Source of the DNA: Acridotheres tristis
Taxonomy: Eukaryota; Chordata; Aves; Passeriformes; Sturnidae
Reading direction: 5' to 3'
Length of the DNA: 64,000 nt
Assembly (NCBI GenBank): GCA_037013685.1
Contig: CM072885.1
Span: forward strand, 28,309,442 to 28,373,441
The stretch's first letter is position 1. Every line of letters begins with the position of its first letter. A program made the translations under genes and the position numbers. Below the pieces are notes generated by a model. The model searched no databases. It saw only the letters and a list, made by a program, of their open reading frames with translations, and was not told where the DNA came from. Positions 11,044 to 23,027 of this stretch are shown here, one piece after another.

Positions 11044-12690
11044 GCTCGGAAACATGGAAGATCATTAAGGTCCTTTAAGGTCATTCATGTGTTTCCAGTT
11101 CAACAGCAGAATAGGAAAGCTGTTGTAAGGGAGCAACCACTACATAAGTTTCTGAATATTTGGTTGACATTAGACCTCAAAGAGATTTTGCACAAATGAT
11201 GCTTTCATTTCTGGAAAAAGCTTAAAAGTGCTGATGTTCCAGCTTGATAATTTTTTCTTTTTTAGCTCCTTATTTGACACTTTTCTTTGTTTCTCAGAGA
11301 CATCTGCATCATTCTTAGTGGGACACCTTTAAAAACTTGTTGGGATTTTAGGGTTTTTTTGGGGTTTTTTTTGGGTTTTTTTTGTTGTTTTTTTTTTCTC
11401 CAAGCTGTAACTATTTCCTTTTAAACATCTGGCAGGGTTCAACAGCATTACTACAGCAGTGCCAAAGTCAAACCTCTCACAACTATTTTAAACTGCAGAA
11501 GGCTTTGAAATTCTGACAGTGGCAAATTGCAGCTTATGGGTGGTTAGAAGAAGGGAGAAGACAGAAGAAAAGTAGAAGAGTGCAGAGCGCTAGTCAGCAG
11601 AAGATATAAAAAGAGAAATGAAACCTTTTGACAAGTAAAAACACTCCTGAGAGTAACACAGTGAGAATAAGCAAGAAATTTTCTTTTTATTTCCTTTTGA
11701 GCACTGCCCAGGGGAAGTGCTTTGATGCAGAAAAAATGTGTAGATATCTAAAGCTGTGCTGTCCTTAAAGGCACTGTAAATAGGGTGAGTGAGCACCTAT
11801 GTAACCCAGAATATTAAACTGAATTCTGTAGTTTCCTTTATTTTTGTCTAGTTTTGACTAACTTCTACAGTTCCTTATTATGTTTGCTAAAATATTTGAG
11901 TGCTGATTTTCCAATTATACATTTGACAAGTGTTTCCATTTTCTTGCTCCTGCATTCTGAGACCAGGGCCTTTTAGGACCATGAATGATATCAGACCGAT
12001 CTGCATCCTGTTCCGGGATCTTCTGTCCTGTGTGCACAGCAAATAAAACAGTAAATGAAACAGTAAATAAAACTGAAGTAGCAAGATGGAATACGGGTGC
12101 TGGGCAGAGTGTGTGGCATGTGTGCAGGGTGTAGGACTTGCTGGATGCTACTGCACTACAGGGGTCAGGGCCAGGCTGTGTTTCCAGCATCTGTTAGGGG
12201 CTGAGGAGGTTCACATCTGAGAAGCTGTCACCAATGAACACTTGACCTGTGGAATCCTTTCAAGATAGCACACGGTGTTTCCATGGTGAAATTTTCAGAA
12301 TTTCTAGAAGTAGTACATAAGGTCTTGATTGTATTTGGCTACTGTAAATTCCAGATAAATGCCTTTAGCTATGTTCCAAACCTGCTTCCACATTTTTTTC
12401 CCCAAAGGCTCTGTAGCTCTATCTAATATTTCACTTTAGAATCAGCTACTAAATCAAGAGAAAGGATGACAAAATGATTTTCAGGGAATCAGAATTCTGC
12501 TCAAATTCTCTAAAGAATAAAAACTTGCTGCATGTCTTTGAAAGTCCATTTAATCTCTTAGTATGTCGATATTCCAATCAAATATGCTACCTTCAGATTT
12601 TTTATCTTACTGCACAATTTGCTTTGATGCTCTGGTGGTTAGGAGCACTAAAAACTTTAGGAAAAACTGAACCATTACTATGTATATAAG
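11044..12690. other. Intergenic DNA with a T/G-rich tract
   Basis: Contains a low-complexity T-rich stretch (about 11349-11398, runs of T broken by GG/GGG). No gene or mobile-element terminus was recognised in the rest. Confidence 0.45.
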
Positions 12691-12696
12691 TATCTC

Positions 12697-13085
12697 TGTG
12701 GTCACTGTGCTAAAAAGAGAGAGAAAGGACAGCAACACACATGGACCTCTTTAGGGAAAAAAGGCCAACTTTATTGTACGGACAGCCCGTATTTAAAGTG
12801 TGTTACATGGAGCTAGGACAGGACAGTATTCATTGGACAATTGGGAAAATGATCCATGGGACAGTACCTCAGGATGGATCCCATGGGAAAGACACCAGGT
12901 GTTAATCTTTATTATGAATTCCACTCTGTTTTTCACCATATTATCACGTCGGGAGACTTCCTCCCTGACTGAAGCTGTAGTCAGCTTGTCAGCCTGGGAA
13001 TGGAGCTGAGAGTCAGGAGAAATTCAGGCCTGAAAAAGAATTTCCAAGCTGTAATTCCCTAGCTCTCTAAATATGTGTGTCCACA
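12697..13085 (-). mobile_element. Solo LTR, family C copy 1, antisense
   Basis: On the minus strand it reads TGTGGACACAC...GTGACCACA, 389 bp, with a TTTAAATACG TATA-like box and an AATAAA signal (plus-strand TTTATT near 12769). Flanks tatctc (12691-12696) and tacctc (13086-13091) are a 6-bp duplication with one mismatch. The sequence closely matches 55197-55620 in the same orientation. Short frames inside (for example 12800-13009) are LTR sequence, not genes. Confidence 0.8.
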
Positions 13086-13091
13086 TACCTC

Positions 13092-16000
13092 CATGATCAA
13101 GAATTTAAAAACCTCCTTTTCAAGGTAAGATTGATAGGTAAATACCATATACTCTGAATGACATTCCAAGGAATGAGATTCTCATAGGAAGCATAACAAG
13201 GAAAATATCCCCTTAGCAATATATTACCAGCTGTTTTGCAATTCAAGACTAGTCAGTTCATTTGCATTTATGTATTTCAATGTATATTACTGCTAACAAT
13301 ACTAGACACATCATGCTTGGCAGCTTCTTGGACTGAATAACAGAATTGAAAATGAGGTTTAGATTTTCTCTAGTTAACTTCAATACAGAATTATTTTTTT
13401 AAATCAGATTCAACTATAGTTGTACCAAAAACCAAGTTAAAAACCAAACTACCTCAGTCCATATTATTTTAGATGCACTCCTTTTATGTTCCTAATAAGA
13501 GGCCTAATGGCCCTGTTTCATATTTATGTGGAAACCAATAGAGCCTTTGCTTCAAGTTAGGGTGCTTTTTGGACAACTTTTCTGTCATATTTTCTGTTAA
13601 CCTATATGCATATTTATATATACTTGATTTGTATTGAGTAGATGTTAATCTATTACACTGTGTGTCTGATCATTAATTGTATACTGTTTAGAAAATTATT
13701 CTTGAAATCAGACTTTTTCAAATTGATATTTATATCATTAAATGTAATAATTATAGTCTCAGTAGAAAAAATAGATTATCATTTAGTACAGTTCAGGTTT
13801 ATTCACATTTGAAGCGGGTTCTACATTCCCACATGTAAAAAATATGAACTCTATAAATATCATCTTTCAAATAAGCATTTGGATTTTGGTTTTACTGTTA
13901 ATATTATATTTTTAAAGAAGTAGTAACTACGTAGTTGTGTTGAAACCTATAAACATTATGAGGAAGTGCTTTTTCTACTAAAGACAGGGATCCAAATTAC
14001 TCAGTCTTAACTTGTAAATAGAGTGAAACGAATTTAAATAATTTTCATGAATATTGAAGGACTATTTTTTAAAAAGTTTTGCAGATTTTCAGCATCCTAG
14101 ACACAGTATAACCTGCTTCTATAACAGCTACTCATTTGAAGAGTATTTCTACAAACTTATATAGCCTTGAAAAGACATAATTTTTTCAGTGGGAATTCTT
14201 GTAATGAGATCAATCGTATTATATAGAAAATTGTTGTGGACTTCTTTCGGAATGAAGTGACACACATTTTATTTTTTGATTGGTTACATGTTATGTATAC
14301 TGAACAAAATATTATGGAGGAAAGATTATTAGAAGGCTATGAAGCATCACAAACATACAGCTGACTTGTGTTTGAAACTGAAAACTGATCATGGTCTTAC
14401 TTAGTGGAAATTCTTAAGACCTGTTTATAAACAAGACAAATAAAAACGTTGCTGGGATTTGCAAGAATTTCCACTTCTTTGGAGGCTTAGTTAAGACACA
14501 GTTTTATGCTCTTCGGGTCTAATGTTGATATTCATCTTATGTAGCATTTTTCAAGCACTAAGTGAATGCTGTCTTCAAAGCAGATAACGCTGTGTTGATT
14601 CCTATTTAGAAAACTGTTTCATTACCTTATTCTTCTACTTTGTTCTCCTTATGACTTTCGATCTCTGTTTATTAATTGACAGTTTGTTTTCCCTTACTTT
14701 TGTGCTTCTATTGCCCTTTAGTTTAACTAGTTTTTGTGACTGCCTGATGTTTGACTGCTTGATTTGCTAAAAAGCCTTTCTTGGCGCTTGCTGAAGAAGC
14801 TGAGTATTTCAGTTGCATTTTGCATTACACACTAAAAGTTGCCCTCCTTTCAGATCTTCTTTCCCATGTCTCTACTTTAAGACAGATTTAAAACAAGTGG
14901 AAAGAACTGCAATATAAATCATTGTTATGCTCATATGATCATTACTATGTTTTGAAATCTTTGCACTATACAAGGATAGTTACAGAGATCTGCAAGATGT
15001 TGATGAGAGTCTGACATGCAGAATGTAGACTAAATGTTCTACCTGTTCAAGCCAAGCAGAAGATGCACTTGTCAAATGGTATTCAAGTGATTTGAGTCCA
15101 TCTGCAATAAGAAAATGTACATCTGAATGAAGCTACTCTGGTGCAGAGAAACAGGCTTCCCACAGAGGAAAGCCAGATTGTGATCTACCTCATGTCAATT
15201 TCCATATTTTTAATTTGGAAATATACAGAAGATGGAACTATATGGCTTGCAAGAATATACGCACTTAAGTAGCATATGTAACTATTTCGTAAAAAGCTTT
15301 GCATAAAACAGAAGCTTAAGATTAAATAGACTAAAGTTTTGACTACTAGCTGGTAACAGTAATTTTTAAACCTGTCAGACATAATTTTGCACTTCTTAAA
15401 CAGGATTCACTTAGGTTCTGTTAAAAAGTTTCCATACGGAATGTAAAGAAAACAGACAAATTTAATTGGAATCTACATCATATGCAAAAAGGAGTCACAT
15501 ATACATATTTATCTATAATATTTAATATAACACCACATAAACCTGCCAATTGGGATTTGAAAACGTTGAATACTGAATTTTAAATTTATATAACTGTAAA
15601 AATACAACTTCTTTTCTTTTATGAAGCTTTCTGAACTGTTTAGAGTGGCTTTCATGCATGTTTCTATATGCTTTAGTCAAGCAAGGTCCAATCTTCACAG
15701 GTCTTCACAGCAGCTGCACTGCGAGAGTGTGCAACGAATTGTTTGTCATATCATTTTAGGAGAGACCTACAAGGCCAAGCTGTCAGTTTAGTAAGAACAA
15801 GCATTTTAACTTCCTGCTTTCCCCACATGACACATTTTCCAGATCAGTCTTCCAAATTGTATTTCTACATTCATGCAAATATTGCCACTGAAACTTTCAA
15901 TACTTAAATACAAATTCATTACCATACATGAATAGAAGCTGTGCGTGGGATATTTTTCTCCCGTGGAGGGCAAGAGATAGTGTTGCACTTGGATTCCAAT

Positions 16001-18801
16001 GGAGGTGGTGCCTGGTTGAGAGATTGGCCTCTATGATTGGCAGTATCCTGTTTTGCACTGGAGGTGTAGAAATAGAAGCTGATGGGAAACTAAGTGATAA
16101 ACAGTGGCAAACACATAGGTCCAGTTTTATGTCCTTCATTTAAATCATATATCTCAGTAGCAAATACACAAACAGCTACTCAAACACCATACGTCCAAAA
16201 AGACCTTAGTTATTACTCCCTCACTAATTTTTCTAAAGGAATGATGTGTCTCCTGAATGATTTGTCCGCAGACTGTAATTCCATTTTCTACCCAAAAAAA
16301 TGGTTGTACAGTAAGGAAAACATGTAGATTCCTGTGTCTTACCCCCTCACCTACACGCCCCCTTAAATCTGTTTTAAACTCTCCTTTGTTTTGCACATGT
16401 CCCGTAAGCGATTGTGGCTCAAATGCAAGAACTGACTATGCTGGCGTGGGAACATAAAAGAATAGAGATTCAATGGCATATATGGGGCACGTGCCAATTT
16501 CCCTTCTAACAGCAAAAAGACCTTTATTTTAATTGTACAGTATATTCAGACACATCAGGGACTCTTCAGTACATTATTAAAATTTCCTCATTTTTTTTCC
16601 TAGCATCCTTTTAGCACCTATACTAGCTTTTTCTCTGATAAAAAGAATATAAAACAAGAAACACCTAGCTGTAGACCACACCATTTTAAAGCATTTTGTG
16701 GGGAATCCAGGCCTCAGAGATGCCCCAAAATCTCTGTTCTCTGAAAGGGACAATCAAGACCATGCATGTTTGGCAGGTGGCAGGTTTTTGAGGTATTTAT
16801 GAAGTGAATTACACTGCTGAGGACCTGGTCTTCCAAACATTAATTATCCATACTGAGTGCTTGAATCAGACAATGTGAGTTGTTCTGATATATGTTTAAC
16901 CATATGTATGTATTTTTTTATCAGATCACTTCAACTGACAAGCTTTGAATGCCATCATGCTAAGCCAAACCTGAATAAATATCCTCTTCAAGTTCTGTAT
17001 GTCCACATAACAGAAATAGAAGACTTACACCAGAACTCTTAAGTTAACATGCAGCCCTTGCCTTTGTGAAAAAATATAACAGTCAAAATTAAAATATATA
17101 CTTGCTGTCTACAAGACTAATAAGAAAGTGAATTGCATCATTAGTCACACACACACAATGAGAATAAATTCCACTGTGCCAAACAGTCAGGTGAAACAAT
17201 AATAAACTAAGATCTTTGTTCTGCAGGGAATCTTGAAGATTTACAGTACATAAAAATGAACCTGTGTTTATTAATGCACACATACGCAATATATATATAT
17301 CTGTGTACATATATATATATATATGTGGGATGTGTGCAACATAATGTAAGAAAATATTATGGTTACACTCGATTTGTAAAAAACTCTCCTACAAGTTTCT
17401 CAGTAGCAGATGTGGTCAGCTGTAGCTGAAGTATGTACTTTAAATTCTGTGAATTAATTTAGCTTACAAAGGTCTTTGCTATGTGGAGCCTAGAACTTTT
17501 GATACTTTAGTAATGAGGCCACAAATATTGCTATTGTTCTGACAATTTAATGATAGCTTTTTATTGTAGTCTTTGTGGTATGAGCTACAGTAGCTCAGTG
17601 GGGTATTTTAACACCATTTTATGATGTTTATAAATCTGTAGATCCAGAATTACAAATTTACACAAGTTACTTTGCTTTGTATGTTTGACCTATTGGATTT
17701 AACGAATTGTTCACAGACATGCAGTGCAGTACACAGAAATCTCACTTAAGAGGACTTTGATGTACCAATAATCAAGGTCTAAACCTTAACTTCAGCTGCT
17801 AAGTGTTTATCAGCCAGAGGAATTCTCTAAAAATACCTGCAAGTGTATATCTGCACAAAAGGACAGCGATCAAATTTTATGTGACACTGGAGAATCCAAG
17901 CACTGGTATCAGGAGCCGAACTCAGCAGTGGCTCACACACTGCAAGCCTTAAGATCTCTGCAGGCATCACATAAGATATCAACATGGGATTGTCCATCCA
18001 AGAGAGACAAGAATTTCAAAGTAGAAAGTTTCCTTTTGGTGAATTATGGGTTTTTGTCTTTATTATGTTGTGCCCAGGAAATAATGCTGGTGAATAAGCT
18101 ACTGCCATGTGTGATTGATCAAGCCAGGAGGTAGACACTGAAAATTATGAGAAACCAAAAGTCATTGATTGTGTTTCACTGTAATCACTTACTTTACCTT
18201 ATTTTAAAATAATCTATATGAATATTCTTGTTAAGAGACATTATTTATAGCTAATAAATTCTACAGTAATGTAATATCAGATATGAACTTGTGTTCCTTC
18301 AAAGGTTCTGGGTTTTGGTTATTTCTGTATATTATGACTGTCTAAATTGTTATTTGGGTATAACTTTTCAAAGTCCATACTGCCCACATATAAGTTCACA
18401 GGCCTAGGCCAAAACAAACATTTTACAGCAGACAAAAAAAGCTGTTGGGATGCTAACAGCCATGACTGTGAGTGATATGCATGCAGAATCTAGGAGATTT
18501 TTCTAATAGTAGACTCAGTACAGAATATTGTAAACATTTAACTATTTATTTAAAAAATGAAAAATTCTTTTAAAGATTCTTTTTTTAAGAAGACAATAGA
18601 ATTTAGATTTTCAATTCACTATTTCTAGAAGAAGTTCTATATTTTCATATGCTAAAATGCACATTTTTCAGTGATTGAATGATTTTTTCATTTTTCAAAA
18701 TCTTTACAGGTGTTGTAGTTTCTTTTAGCTATCTTTTTAAAAATTATTTTCCTTGATCCTTTCAGTACCATATATTCTTATTTTTACACTCTGAATTATA
18801 G
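13092..18801. other. AT-rich intergenic DNA, no gene recognised
   Basis: Over 5.7 kb without a supported coding region, LTR or RNA gene. The longest open frames are under 85 codons and lack conserved motifs. A short AT microsatellite lies at 17288-17324. Confidence 0.5.
17288..17324. repeat. (AT)n microsatellite, interrupted
   Basis: Two (AT)n runs separated by CTGTGTAC. Confidence 0.8.
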
Positions 18802-18806
18802 GGCAT

Positions 18807-19515
18807 TGTCTTAGTTTGAAAGACAGGTATTTGCTAAGGAAAGGCAAGTGCCCCTTTCCTGAGATGCAGAATGCAACCCCCTCCCTTTATAATTATTTTA
18901 GTTTCAAATCAGAGGCCTTCAGGCAGGAGATGTGGGGAAAAAAGTAACAGTGCTTTACTGATCTCTAACAAGGCAGAAAACAACAATAGCTATAAAAATT
19001 GACAACAAAACCGAACAGCGTAGCTCAGTTCCAGTCCCTTTGGCCAAGGCCTCTCCCTGCGCTCAGTTCCCGGTGCTGTGGGCAGGGCAGGGCCCGCGCA
19101 GCTGAAGGGGCTGGGGGATGGCGGCAGCGGCCCAGGGCTGAGAGGGATGGAGGAGCCGCTCCCCCCTCACGGTGTCGGTCGTGGTGCTCGGCACGGTGCC
19201 CGGAGGTAGGAGGATGAAGCGGGAGAGCAGCAGAGCGGTGTCTGATGGCAGGGAGCGTGGATCTCAGCGCTGGGGTGGCAGGGGAGATGCCAGATTGGAG
19301 CATGGGGCGTCCTCTCCCTCCACGAGCCAAGCGAGAGAGTCCCAGCCCGCCCAGACCCCCATCCCACCTTTCCTTTTCCGGTCTCCCCCTCTCCCCCTCC
19401 ACCCATCCCCTGGGAGAGAACATTATCTTATTGTTTTAAGGTGCAGCCACAACTACTTAGCATAACAATGGGAGAAATTCCACAGAAAGAAAAGGGAGTA
19501 ATTCAACCCCTAACA
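18807..19515 (-). mobile_element. Solo LTR, ERVL-like, antisense, GC-rich centre
   Basis: The plus-strand ends are TGTCTTAGTTTGAAAGACAG and CCCCTAACA, flanked by a perfect 5-bp duplication ggcat (18802-18806 and 19516-19520). Read antisense it begins TGTTAGGGG and ends AACTAAGACA, with a tail (ctttcaaactaagaca) like that of family B, so it is a related ERVL-type LTR. Its centre (19030-19420) is strikingly GC- and CpG-rich compared with the AT-rich surroundings. That produces several spurious open frames in both strands. Confidence 0.85.
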
Positions 19516-19520
19516 GGCAT

Positions 19521-22331
19521 ACACCATTAATGTAAAAAAATTTGAAAACATTAAAACCATCACTTTATATAGCACAGGTTAAATTCCATACGTACTGGGT
19601 GTGCATATACTACATGATACATTGGTACTTGGACAATACAGAGTACAAACTGATGAAGCTTTTTAGAAAGTATGGAATGTATTTGCTGGTTTATCTCTAT
19701 CCAATATAAGTGAAAGATCAGGTCTATAATAGGAATTACTGAAGTCTTGCAGGTTCACAAAGAGAAAAACCGATGCTTGTTGCTGTCAATAGTTCTGTTT
19801 AACACAGTCTTGGACTAAATTCTATATGAGTCAATCAGTTAACCCTTAATTTAAACCCACTGCATTACTGTAATCATGTGATAAATGGATTCATGTACAT
19901 GTTTTCCCCTCAAAAGGAAGTTTTCTACCCAGTGTCCTTTGCAGAAGACTTATTCTGTTAAAACACTAAGTGGCTCAATGACGAAAATGAAAGCTTTGTG
20001 ATTCAGTTTGCAATTGTTCTGACTTCTGTTTTGAAAATGCTGCCATTCTTTGTTTAGATGTATATACCATCAGGAGAGCACAGAGAATTACACCTTTCCC
20101 AGTAATCCATCTTCATCCTCAGGGAATCCTTTTTGGGAATTTCTGATTCAGTAATTGCTGTTTCGGCATGTTTGTAAATCATATGTATTCTGCTGAACTT
20201 GTGTTATCCAATACTGATCAATATGGAACATTAGCAAATTCATAAAGGATACATCAAAGGTGTGGCCCTATTGAATTTTTTAATTACCAAAATTCCTATA
20301 ACTGTCCTTTAATCCACTCCAGATTTTCAGATAAATAAGATTGTTGCTTACATACAATAACAATGATATTCTGAGATACCAACCCCAAGATAAAGGATTT
20401 GTAAATCAAGTAATGATACATTTATTCTTTAATACTTGAGTGACCTTCATCGCTTACACACTTGTTTAAGATACTGCTAGTGTAGTCAAGGGCTGCAGAT
20501 AGATATTTAAACAAGGAAAGGTTTTTTAAGTATCCAGTTTTTGGATAAGTACTTACCTCTCTTGCCAAGGAAGGAGTGTGTTAATCTTTTATATCAGAGA
20601 GTTTCTTATTCATGGGTGGGGTTTTTTTCCCACAAAGGTCTTGAATTTGCTCCTCTGAAGCCAGTTGGAGTTTATCTTCTGAATTAAAACAGTGTTTCTG
20701 GCAGCTAAACTAATCTGAATTTGTTGTCCCTATTTTGACATTGAAATCAAGAATTGGTAGGCCTAATGACAATAAACTACAGCAAAAATCTCTTTAGGAC
20801 TCCAGGTGTATATTAAATGTGGGCTACTCTGAACTCCTCATAGAGTTGAGAAACTCACTTGAACATCATTTGAAAAGCAATCTTGAAAATACTACCGGGA
20901 TCCTTTTCAAAATAATGCTTTTCATAACAACCAAGACAAGGAAAATGTCTATTAAATGATATGGCAATGAGATTACTGAGATCTATCACAAATACAGGGA
21001 TATTTGCTGAATACATTGCCAGTATTATTAGAATTTATTCATAATGAATAATAAAGGCTTAAAATTTAAAATTTATTATTTCTTACTATTTTAAATGTTC
21101 AATCATTATGAATTCATTCAGCATTACTGCAAGAATTATGAGGTTCATGACAAAAAGGCAAAGTTTTGAAGAATACATTTAATTTGTTATGCTGTAAAAT
21201 GTTATGGTAGACTAATAAACCTCCTAATAGCCTTAATATACTACACATCACAGTTTAAAAAAAAAAAAAATCTTTTTTTAAAGTGAAAACCTAATGCCTA
21301 TATGATCTTAAAGCCTGGTAAATTAATAACAGAGCTCATTTCTCTGAATTATGTGTGTGGTTGAAGCTTTCAGAGGAAATATGGAGAGGAAGAAGAATGA
21401 GAAAAATACCTCTTTCATACTGTTACTGTGGGGTGGTCAGGAGGAAGAGCTAAACTGTGATCAAGAACCTCTTTCGCTGATTTCGGAGTATTTTATCTTA
21501 GAAATCATAAAATAGGATTTTGCTTTTCAGTGAATTTAGTAATGTCCTGTACTTCCACAGCCTATACAGTCCCAGATGATTGTCCTTCTTTTCTGTGGGG
21601 AGATCACCATCAGACTGCAACATAATATGCATTAGTCCAACACTATGCCACTGAGAAACTTGGTTCAGACAGACTGTGCTGCAGTCTGTATCCTTGCTAT
21701 AGGATAACAACAGTATGTCTATTTGTTGGCTCATAAATGACTTGCGATTTAAAAACATGTAACATACATATGTGAAACTAGTGAAAAAGAAAATAAAACA
21801 AAACACCAAAAAGCCAAAATATCTGTAAAATAACTCTTCAGCAAATTCTCAAAGTTTTGAAAATACTAAGTCCTGTTACCTCAATCTAGAAATATATATA
21901 GGAATATATTAGCATGTTAATACAGAATATGCATGTATTCTAATTTTTAGATGCCTTTCTTATTTTTAGGTCACTCCTTTTATAATGAAGGTTTTACAAT
22001 ATTGTATACATGAAATACACAGAGTGATGTTAAGATATCAGATATAATGTTGACTATCAATATTAAATTCCTTTACTAACAGTATCCAGACTATCTACTA
22101 AGAATAAGCCGATTATTACTAATGATTGAGCTGTTATTACTCACAAAGACCTGATAATTTTCTCTGAAAATCAGAGATTAGCATTAATGTTAATCTTAGT
22201 ATATTAGATACAAAAATAAGCACAATAAAAAGTAAGTTTTGATGGAATCTATAAACTTATATAGGCAGAGATGTTAACCAGATCAGCTGCCTCACATTAT
22301 TAAGAGATAAATGGGATTTTGATTTTTAAGA
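19521..22331. other. AT-rich intergenic DNA, nothing recognised
   Basis: No supported gene. One A-run occurs at about 21256-21270. The 103-codon minus frame near 21498-21809 has no recognisable domain. Confidence 0.5.
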
Positions 22332-22336
22332 GTCAC

Positions 22337-23022
22337 TGACGTGGCAGCCTTGACCACCCGAACCCTGGCAAGCCCAGCTAGCTCTGCTGACTGCCAGCAT
22401 CACGAGTGGGCTACCTCCCAGGTTCCTGGAACCAGGAGGGTAGCTAGGGCTCCAAGCCCCCTTTGGGCACTTCCAACGTCCGGGGAGAAGCAAAGGAACA
22501 AGAGGGAGACCTTTTCAGGTTCCAGGGTAGGATTTATTGGGAAGGCGAGAGGAGAACTGGACACGAGGGAAGGGAACCCAAAGAGGCAAGGAAAACAGGC
22601 ATACAGCAACTTAAATAGGGGACCTCCCACAAGGGAAGGTACAATACAACAACCAATCGCTACAACTGAGGGGTGTAGCCTAAGGCGGGACTAATTATAC
22701 ATACAACCAACAGGGGGAAACATAGGAGGGGACTTACACATGGCATCAAATCATATACTTAAGATGGAATAACTGATGCAGAAGGTGCTAGAACAATAGG
22801 AGGGGCCAAGAAGGATTTACAAGGGCTTGGGAGGGGATTAGGAAAACTGGCAGGGAAAGCTGTAGAAGAATGGGCGGGGCTTAGAGTCATGGACAGGGGT
22901 ACCAGCAGGAAAGGGCAAAACCATTGTACATTGAACCAGGAGTAACAACCAAGGGAAAAACCATTAAAAGCAAGGGGTACAACAACTTACACAACACATA
23001 AATTAAAACCTGAACCGCAACA
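22337..23022 (-). mobile_element. Solo LTR, family A copy 2, antisense
   Basis: Minus strand: TGTTGCGGTTCAGG...GCTGCCACGTCA, 686 bp, with CTATTTAAG (TATA-like) and AATAAA. The 5-bp flanks gtcac (22332-22336 and 23023-23027) match exactly. It shares the promoter/R block and the LTR ends with 1191-1870 and 43933-44575. The 117-codon plus frame at 22341-22694 lies entirely inside and is not a gene. Confidence 0.85.
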
Positions 23023-23027
23023 GTCAC

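Noticed and set aside
10315..11048. Target duplication for the LTR at 10320
   Set aside because: gcctg and gctcg differ at two of five bases, so I do not claim it.
19025..19423. Long open frames on both strands in a GC-rich stretch
   Set aside because: They lie wholly within an LTR with a perfect target duplication (18807-19515). High GC removes stop codons in all frames.
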